A DNA stretch of 6,282 bases from Bacilli bacterium (GTDB lineage Bacteria; Bacillota_I; Bacilli_A; RFN20; CAG-826), in assembly GCA_017617775.1 (NCBI GenBank), contig JAFZVO010000064.1:1-6282 (forward strand), in the 5' to 3' direction. Below are positions 1 to 4,947 of this stretch, piece after piece. Both the position numbers and the translations under genes were made by a program. The notes under the pieces were generated by a model. It worked only from the letters and a program-made list of their open reading frames with translations. It did not search any database and was not told where the DNA came from. Numbering within the stretch: position 1 is the stretch's first letter; each line of letters begins with the position of its first letter.

Positions 1-1530
1 GGTACATATTCCTTAAGTGGTAGTCTCACTGGCCAAGTATTAATTGAAGCCGGTGAAGATGATGAAGTGGTGCTAGAACTCAATGGAGTATCTATCTCTT
101 ATGGTACAGATTCCCCAATTAAAGCGGTTTCTGCGGGGAAATTAGAGATCTCTGCGAAAAGTGGAACTGGTAATACGATCACTGATAGTAGAAGTGCGAA
201 GACGACTGACACGACGACATTAGGTGAAGGCGCCATCTATGCGAAAACTGATTTAAAACTCAAAGGGACAGGCACATTAGTGGTCACCGGTAACTACAAT
301 AATGGGGTTCACTCTACAAAAGACTTAACAATTCAGAAATTGACTTTAAAAGTCACTGGTTATAATAACGCGTTGAAAGGCAATAATAGTGTGACCATCA
401 CTTCTGGCGAAGTTCAAGCTTATGCTAAAACCGGTAATGGTATCAAAACTGAAGATAGCAGCACAACTTCTAAAGGCAAACAAAAAGGGACGATTGCCAT
501 TAATGGTGGTAATGTCTATGTCGATTCCTTACATGATGCTTTAGACGCCGTCTATAATGTTGAAATCGATCAAACTGATAGTGAAGTATCAACCACTTTG
601 AACATCAAAACTGGAACATATGCGACTTACTATAATAAAACTTCCTTTAAAGCGGATAGCGAGAAAGGTATCAAAGCCCAGAATGATATCATCGTCAACA
701 AAGGGATAATTGTAATCGCGGCAAGTGATGATGCGATTCATGCGAATTATGGTGATGCTTTAGATAATGGTTCTAAAGGGACAGGTAATATCACCATCAA
801 CGATGGTTTAATTCAAATCGCAAGCGGCGATGATGGATTACATGCGGATAATACCTTAACAGTGAACGGTGGCAAGGTTGTTGTCACAGGTGCGACAGAA
901 GGATATGAAGCTAATTATATCTATATCAAAGGTGGCTATAGCTATATCTATGGTACAGATGATGGAGTGAACTGCTCCAAGAAATCGTTCACTAGCTGTG
1001 CGATTACGATCTCTGGTGGTTATCTCGATGTCGCGGTGAAGAGTGGCGATACCGATGGTATCGATAGCAATGGCAACTTCACGATGACTGGTGGAACAGT
1101 CATCACCAGAGGCTCTCCAGGAACAACTGGTAGCAATATGTCTACTGGCTTAGATGTCGATGGCACAATCTCGATGACCGGAGGTACATTAATCGCCTTC
1201 AATGGATTGGAGAAATCTCCATCTGCGAGCAGTACATTACACTTTGCAGGTACTACAACTGCCGGATCCTCCATGGGTGGTGGATTCGGAGGCTTCGGTG
1301 GAGGAAGACCAGGACAACAATCAAGCTCTTCTTCAAGCGTTAATCTCCAAGCCGGTAATTATGTTTTAAGCGGTGATGGATTAGATATCAGTTTCACGAA
1401 CGACTATGTATATGGTAGCTTCATGGTCTATTCCACGAGTTTAAATACTGGTAGCACATATACATTATCAAGAAATAACACTTCAGTTCTTTCTTGGACA
1501 CAGTCCTCTAACTCTGTGACAATCTCGTAA
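1..1530 (+). CDS. Secreted beta-helix carbohydrate-binding protein, Cthe_2159 type (5' partial)
   Basis: The frame is open from base 1 to TAA at 1528-1530, followed by a second in-frame TAA, giving 509 residues without the start. The GTG at 67 is only an internal Val codon, because the same frame reads GTYSLSGSLTGQVLIEAG before it; this is the usual opening of the Cthe_2159 domain. The signal peptide and N-terminus lie to the left of the window. The body is a series of short beta-helix rungs of the form 'ITINGG-x-V-x-V' followed by 'D-D-G-[IL]-x-A' turns, clearest at residues 177-183, 243-249, 277-283, 320-325 and 350-355. A Gly/Pro/Gln linker plus six serines (residues 426-446) leads to a C-terminal beta domain of about 60 residues. 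The family member from Clostridium thermocellum binds cellulose and acidic sugars through a calcium-stabilised parallel beta-helix (family knowledge). Role here, inferred: extracellular or wall-associated polysaccharide binding. No terminator separates it from the two-component genes 29 bp downstream. The fold is well supported; the ligand is not known. Confidence 0.85.
   Translation, partial: GTYSLSGSLTGQVLIEAGEDDEVVLELNGVSISYGTDSPIKAVSAGKLEISAKSGTGNTITDSRSAKTTDTTTLGEGAIYAKTDLKLKGTGTLVVTGNYNNGVHSTKDLTIQKLTLKVTGYNNALKGNNSVTITSGEVQAYAKTGNGIKTEDSSTTSKGKQKGTIAINGGNVYVDSLHDALDAVYNVEIDQTDSEVSTTLNIKTGTYATYYNKTSFKADSEKGIKAQNDIIVNKGIIVIAASDDAIHANYGDALDNGSKGTGNITINDGLIQIASGDDGLHADNTLTVNGGKVVVTGATEGYEANYIYIKGGYSYIYGTDDGVNCSKKSFTSCAITISGGYLDVAVKSGDTDGIDSNGNFTMTGGTVITRGSPGTTGSNMSTGLDVDGTISMTGGTLIAFNGLEKSPSASSTLHFAGTTTAGSSMGGGFGGFGGGRPGQQSSSSSSVNLQAGNYVLSGDGLDISFTNDYVYGSFMVYSTSLNTGSTYTLSRNNTSVLSWTQSSNSVTIS
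1276..1338 (+). repeat. Gly-rich plus poly-Ser linker inside the beta-helix protein
   Basis: Residues 426-446 of the partial protein are Gly/Phe repeats, then R-P-G-Q-Q and six consecutive serines. The segment joins the beta-helix core to the C-terminal beta domain. Low-complexity, probably flexible; a comparable Gly-rich stretch is common near the end of Cthe_2159-type proteins. Confidence 0.7.
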
Positions 1531-1559
1531 TAAAACGAAAAATATATTAGAATACAGAT

Positions 1560-2237
1560 ATGAAAATCTTATTAGTGGAAGATACTGCCCAATTAAATAA
1601 AGCTTTGACCACACTTCTGAAGAGGACTTCATATCTTGTGGATTCCGCGAACGATGGGGAAGAGGCCTTGATATTCCTCAAAGACTATCAATATGATGTC
1701 ATCATCTTAGATATCATGCTTCCCCATATCGACGGATTAGAAGTCTTAAGAAGAGCGAGAAGAGACGGGATTCAAACTCCGATCATCTTGCTCACGGCGA
1801 AGAGCACGGTGGAAGATAAGATCACCGGTCTAGACCTAGGCGCGGACGATTATCTTCCTAAACCATTCTCAAGCGAAGAATTACTCGCGAGAATTCGCGC
1901 GTTAGGTAGAAGAAAAACGAACGTGATTAAAGAAGACAAACCGATCATCTACCAGGATTTAGAATTAGATGAAAGAAACTTCACGTTGAAATGCGACGAT
2001 AAGTCGGTGGTATTATCTCAAAAAGAGATGCAGATATTGCTTATTCTCATCGAGAATAAAGGTAATGTTGTGTCATTAGATACAATCACGAGATCAGCCT
2101 GGGATATTGAATCCTATTCGACGAATGAGAATGTCTGGGTCTATATCTCCTATCTACGAAAGAAGATGGAGAGTATTGGTAGCAAGACCAAGATCAAATC
2201 AATCAGATACCAAGGTTACTATTTGGAGAATAAATAA
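1560..2237 (+). CDS. OmpR/PhoB-family response regulator transcription factor
   Basis: A 225-residue DNA-binding response regulator, normal length for the family. The N-terminal receiver domain (about 1-118) has the acidic pair E7-D8, the phospho-acceptor D51 in IILDIMLP, the switch residue T79 and the conserved K101 in the LPKPF motif. The C-terminal winged helix (about 128-222) carries the OmpR-type pattern: L-S-x-K-E at 152-156, W181 and the recognition-helix segment N-V-W-V-Y-I-S-Y-L-R-K-K at 191-202, ending with the wing R-Y-Q-G-Y-Y. It should be phosphorylated by the kinase encoded immediately downstream and then activate or repress target promoters; the targets are unknown. The start ATG gives an intact first beta strand (MKILLVED), although no good Shine-Dalgarno sequence precedes it. 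Its stop overlaps the kinase start by one base, so the two are translationally coupled. Family assignment is secure; its regulon is not readable here. Confidence 0.97.
   Translation: MKILLVEDTAQLNKALTTLLKRTSYLVDSANDGEEALIFLKDYQYDVIILDIMLPHIDGLEVLRRARRDGIQTPIILLTAKSTVEDKITGLDLGADDYLPKPFSSEELLARIRALGRRKTNVIKEDKPIIYQDLELDERNFTLKCDDKSVVLSQKEMQILLILIENKGNVVSLDTITRSAWDIESYSTNENVWVYISYLRKKMESIGSKTKIKSIRYQGYYLENK
2225..2229 (+). promoter_or_regulatory. Ribosome binding site of the sensor kinase, inside the regulator gene
   Basis: GGAGA lies 7 bases before the kinase ATG at 2237, within the last codons of the response regulator. With the one-base stop/start overlap (TAATG) it supports translational coupling and fixes the kinase start. 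Confidence 0.75.
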
Positions 2238-3442
2238 TGATTAAAACACTACGAATCAAATTTATCTTAATCTCGATGCTATCCGTCTTTTTCGTTCTCG
2301 CGGTGACCATTGGAGCGATCAACATCTCTAACTATGTGGTGATTGAAAATAATGCTTCAGCGGCATTAACCGAAGTGATTAGAGAAGGAACAAATGAACA
2401 GCAACCTGGTGGCGGTCCTCGTGAACAGAGAACAACTGATCTCCGTCAAGAGCATTACTTCGTTGTTTCTTTTAACGATGATGGAACAGTAGTAGCGATT
2501 AATAACCGTCAGATGTTCATGTATAGCGAAGCGGAATGTAAACAGCTCGCTTCTCAAGTATTCAATAACGAATTAAGCGGTGGAAAATATCAAACCCTAA
2601 GATATTCGCTAGAGAAGAAAGCAGACGGTTTAACATATGTTGGGTTTTTAGATATCAGAGAGAAACTCGATTCTTTCAATAGCTTCTTACTATTATCTAC
2701 TCTCATTTCTTTAGGCGCGTTTGCCGCATTATTCTTAATGATATTCTTCGGTTCTAAACTAGTGTTTAAATCCACCGAAGAAGCTTATAAGAAGCAGAAG
2801 AGATTTATCACGAATGCTTCTCATGAATTGAAGACCCCTTTAACGATTATCTCTGCAGATATCGACTTAATTGAGATGGATAATGGAAAAAGTGAATGGA
2901 GTGATTCTATCCGCGACCAAGTGAAGAGATTAAATGAGATGACTAACCAATTAGTGACCCTCTCTAAACTTGAAGAAGATGATAAATCTCGTTTCCCATT
3001 CGCAGACTTCTCTCTAAATGAGACTTGTAATAAAGCTGTTGAATCATTCTCTTCGAGCTTTAAAAAAGAAGGGATCAAATTCTCTTCTAATATCACTGGT
3101 AACATCACGATGTTTGGTAACAAATATTTAATCGATGAACTCGTCTATATCTTTTTAGATAACTCCCTTAAATATACAGGAGGAGAGCAGAAGAGCTCTT
3201 ACTTTGTCGTCAGTGAGAACAAAGGAAAGATTCAATTTAGATTCTCTAACACAATCGATAAAGATGATGAAGTGGACATCAAACAGATCATGGAGAGATT
3301 CTATCGTTCCCCATCAAATAAAAAAGAAGGTTCAGGAGTGGGCTTATCAATTGCCCAAGAGATCATCAAGTTCCATAAAGGCAAAATCGACATCGATAAG
3401 AACAATAACTCCCTAACGTTTATCATTGCATTCAATAACTAA
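2237..3442 (+). CDS. Membrane sensor histidine kinase without HAMP domain
   Basis: A 401-residue kinase partnered with the preceding regulator. Topology read from the sequence: cytoplasmic start, TM1 about 8-30, an extracellular region of about 115 residues (32-146) with a Gly/Pro/Gln/Arg-rich stretch near 53-66, and TM2 about 148-171. Only about 25 residues separate TM2 from the phosphorylation site, too few for a HAMP domain. The HisKA motif is A-S-H-E-L-K-T-P with H196. The ATPase domain shows an N-box variant (L-D-N-S-L-K-Y, N309), an F-box (E-R-F-Y-R, 353-357) and a G2 box (E-G-S-G-V-G-L-S-I, 364-372). The usual D-x-G-x-G of the G1 box is not seen; the matching stretch is S-N-T-I-D-K-D-D-E (337-345). 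It autophosphorylates on H196 and transfers phosphate to D51 of the regulator (family knowledge). The signal is unknown; linkage to a polysaccharide-binding protein suggests an envelope or glycan cue. A hairpin terminator follows the stop. Confidence 0.95.
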   Translation: MIKTLRIKFILISMLSVFFVLAVTIGAINISNYVVIENNASAALTEVIREGTNEQQPGGGPREQRTTDLRQEHYFVVSFNDDGTVVAINNRQMFMYSEAECKQLASQVFNNELSGGKYQTLRYSLEKKADGLTYVGFLDIREKLDSFNSFLLLSTLISLGAFAALFLMIFFGSKLVFKSTEEAYKKQKRFITNASHELKTPLTIISADIDLIEMDNGKSEWSDSIRDQVKRLNEMTNQLVTLSKLEEDDKSRFPFADFSLNETCNKAVESFSSSFKKEGIKFSSNITGNITMFGNKYLIDELVYIFLDNSLKYTGGEQKSSYFVVSENKGKIQFRFSNTIDKDDEVDIKQIMERFYRSPSNKKEGSGVGLSIAQEIIKFHKGKIDIDKNNNSLTFIIAFNN

Positions 3443-3443
3443 A

Positions 3444-3479
3444 AGAAAACTGGACTTAAATGTTGTCCAGTTCTTTTTT
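3444..3479. terminator. Bidirectional rho-independent terminator between convergent genes
   Basis: Arms AACTGGAC (3448-3455) and GTCCAGTT (3465-3472) form a perfect 8-bp stem with a 9-base loop. T6 at 3474-3479 follows on the + strand; A-rich 3441-3449 gives TTTTCTTTT on the - strand. It therefore can end both the kinase operon and the cobW transcript. The loop contains the cobW TAA, and one arm encodes the last cobW residues. Confidence 0.85.
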
Positions 3480-4718
3480 AATACCTTCTTTATCAAGGTT
3501 TTGGCCGATAAAGACGAGTTTGTTTAATTTATCTTTCCATTTCTCATCCCAGTCATGCGCGAAGAATTCATCGTTAGCAAGTAAGGCTTTTAATTGTCTT
3601 GGAGTGAGAGTTTCCGAATACCATTTGCCGTTTTCCATGAGTTTTCTTTGTTTTCCCGCGGATTCATAGACATAGGACATGCTTTCATCCCCTAAGAAAT
3701 AGACGATACCTTTCGCGCGGATGATGTTTCTCCCGTTATTCGCGACCCAGTCTTCAAACTTCTCTCTTAAGAATGGACGGCGACGATAGTAGACGAATGT
3801 GTTGACATTATATTCATCGGCAGTCCCTTCATCATCGTTTTGATCCATCCCATGTTCATGGTGATGATGGTGATGATGATGCTCATGTTCTTCATGTTCA
3901 TGATGATGCTCATGCTCCTCATCCTCGTCATCATCATCCTCATCGTGATCATGATGATGTTCATCAGCGTCTTCCTCGTTTTCCCAGGAATCAAATTCTC
4001 TGATCCAAGCCGCTGAAGAGGCCGCTTTTTCATAGGAATATAGATGAGTGTCGACGAGTTGATCAACAGAGATATCGCAGTAATCAGTCTCAATGATTTT
4101 CGCATTATCTTGCAAAGCAAGAATCACTTTCTTAATCTTCTCCAATTCATCTTTCGAGACTTCACTGGATTTATTGAGAAGAACGATATCGCAGAATTCG
4201 ATTTGTTGAATGATGAGGTTCTCTAAATCTTCTTCTCCTCTTTCCGCATTTTCTAAGGCATCTCCGCATCCGAATTCATCTCTAAGACGTAAAGCATCAG
4301 TAACAGAGATAATCGCATCTAAAGTATAGAACTTTGGAAGATTTTGTTTATCGAATTCCTGCTCCATATATTGGATGGTTTGCGCGATAGGGACTGGTTC
4401 ACAGATACCACTGGCTTCAATTAAGATGTGATCGAATTTTTGAGAGTTGACTAAGTCGGCAAGTTGGCTGATTAAATCCGCTTTTAAAGTGCAGCAGATA
4501 CAGCCATTTTGAAGGGCGACCAAATTATCGTCTTTAGAGTTGACGACGCCTCCTTTTTGAATTAATTCCGCGTCGATGTTGACCTCTCCAAGGTCATTGA
4601 CGATGACCGCCATCTTATAGCCATTACTGTTTTTTAAGATATGATTAATCAATGTGGTTTTCCCGCTGCCGAGATAACCAGTGATTAAGGTAATAGGTAC
4701 TGTTTTAAATTGTTCCAT
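3456..4718 (-). CDS. CobW/COG0523-family metallochaperone GTPase with His-rich insert
   Basis: A 420-residue G3E-family P-loop GTPase. Visible in order: Walker A G-Y-L-G-S-G-K-T-T (14-22); the family-defining metal-binding C-x-C-C (C73, C75, C76) in N-G-C-I-C-C-T-L; the I-E-A-S-G motif (100-104); N-K-S-S (182-185) where the NKxD base-specificity motif is expected; a very His/Asp/Glu-rich insert (254-289); and the CobW C-terminal domain (about 305-405). Members load metals, often zinc, into client proteins using GTP hydrolysis (ZNG1, YciC/ZagA); some serve cobalamin or nitrile hydratase. No cobalamin gene is nearby and the His-rich loop plus an operator-like palindrome favour zinc or a similar metal, which is inference. 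I chose ATG at 4716-4718 because GGAGA (4727-4731) lies 8 bases upstream and the protein then begins directly before the first beta strand. A GTG at 4766 would add 16 unconserved-looking residues and place the start inside the -10 element. It is monocistronic here, and its 3' end shares a terminator with the convergent kinase operon. Confidence 0.95.
   Translation of the reverse strand: MEQFKTVPITLITGYLGSGKTTLINHILKNSNGYKMAVIVNDLGEVNIDAELIQKGGVVNSKDDNLVALQNGCICCTLKADLISQLADLVNSQKFDHILIEASGICEPVPIAQTIQYMEQEFDKQNLPKFYTLDAIISVTDALRLRDEFGCGDALENAERGEEDLENLIIQQIEFCDIVLLNKSSEVSKDELEKIKKVILALQDNAKIIETDYCDISVDQLVDTHLYSYEKAASSAAWIREFDSWENEEDADEHHHDHDEDDDDEDEEHEHHHEHEEHEHHHHHHHHEHGMDQNDDEGTADEYNVNTFVYYRRRPFLREKFEDWVANNGRNIIRAKGIVYFLGDESMSYVYESAGKQRKLMENGKWYSETLTPRQLKALLANDEFFAHDWDEKWKDKLNKLVFIGQNLDKEGIKKELDNI
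3852..3959 (-). repeat. His/Asp/Glu-rich low-complexity tract in cobW
   Basis: Codons 254-289 encode 19 histidines, including a run of eight (280-287), and almost all other residues are Asp or Glu. At DNA level it is a near trinucleotide repeat of CAT/CAC and GAT/GAA codons. It sits between the GTPase core and the C-terminal domain, the usual site of metal-binding loops in this family. The repetitive DNA may vary in length between strains. Confidence 0.9.
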
Positions 4719-4726
4719 AAGTATTT

Positions 4727-4731
4727 TCTCC
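4727..4731 (-). promoter_or_regulatory. Ribosome binding site of cobW
   Basis: On the - strand GGAGA precedes ATG 4716-4718 with 8 intervening bases. This decides the start in favour of the 420-residue form over the longer GTG-initiated reading. Confidence 0.75.
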
Positions 4732-4742
4732 ACGAGGCATTG

Positions 4743-4759
4743 TATCACAAATTGTGATA
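4743..4759. promoter_or_regulatory. Perfect 17-bp palindromic operator candidate for cobW
   Basis: TATCACAA-A-TTGTGATA has two perfect 8-base arms around one central base. The arrangement contains the 7-1-7 geometry of Fur-family boxes (Fur, Zur, PerR), though the arm sequence is not the textbook Bacillus Zur or Fur consensus. It starts about 7 bp after the predicted -10 element of cobW and so covers the expected transcription start, where bound protein would repress. A zinc- or other metal-sensing repressor is a reasonable guess from the gene controlled; the regulator itself is not in the window. Confidence 0.6.
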
Positions 4760-4765
4760 ATAACA

Positions 4766-4794
4766 CATATAGATATACATAATATTTTTGGCAA
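4766..4794 (-). promoter_or_regulatory. Predicted sigma-A promoter of cobW
   Basis: Reading the - strand, TTGCCA (4789-4794) and TATATG (4766-4771) are separated by exactly 17 bp. Transcription would start near 4759, giving a leader of about 40 bases before the ATG. The palindrome at 4743-4759 follows directly, which supports this placement. Confidence 0.5.
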
Positions 4795-4932
4795 AATGGG
4801 TTGAAAATAGCAATTGAATTCGTGATACAAAATGCAATTATAAATACTTTAATTATTTATATATCTTTAAAATATATATACATACGACTCCTTTTCTTGT
4901 AATATAAAGGAGGTTTATCGACAAGCGTTAAG
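4795..4932 (+). promoter_or_regulatory. AT-rich intergenic region and leader upstream of the surface-protein gene
   Basis: No gene is supported here. A possible + strand promoter is TTGAAT (4814-4819) with TATAAA (4839-4844), but the 19-bp spacing is long, so this is weak. A very AT-rich stretch (4836-4880) follows. Then CTCCTTT (4888-4894) can pair with AAAGGAG (4906-4912) across an 11-base loop; the same CTCCTTT is also complementary to the real ribosome binding site at 4933-4939. The first AAAGGAGG has no ATG, GTG or TTG at a usable distance, so no leader peptide is apparent. Confidence 0.35.
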
Positions 4933-4939
4933 AAAGGAG
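4933..4939 (+). promoter_or_regulatory. Ribosome binding site of the surface-protein gene
   Basis: AAAGGAG with 8 bases before ATG 4948-4950, an ideal Bacillota arrangement. It fixes the start of the downstream secreted protein. Confidence 0.85.
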
Positions 4940-4947
4940 TTATTTCC

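Noticed and set aside
1020..1274. 84-codon - strand frame antisense to the beta-helix gene
   Set aside because: Proline/valine-rich reading of repetitive Gly/Thr codons on the opposite strand; no start context.
1494..1519. Short inverted repeat CACAG...CTGTG near the end of the beta-helix gene as a terminator
   Set aside because: Only 5 bp, within coding sequence and without a T-tract.
2821..3123. 100-codon - strand frame antisense to the kinase
   Set aside because: Overlaps the clearly conserved HisKA and ATPase coding sequence; no ribosome binding site or recognisable protein.
3767..4120. 117-codon - strand reading frame rich in Met, Ile and Thr
   Set aside because: It is the His/Asp-rich cobW tract read in another frame; no ribosome binding site and strongly biased composition.
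4743..4759. CRP or Rex binding site
   Set aside because: The arms contain TGTGA/TCACA and TTGTGA/TCACAA words, but in the opposite, outward-facing arrangement with one central base; neither consensus fits.
4719..4766. N-terminal extension of cobW from a GTG at 4766
   Set aside because: It would start inside the predicted -10 element, lacks a ribosome binding site and adds 16 residues before the usual first strand; ATG at 4716-4718 has a good site.
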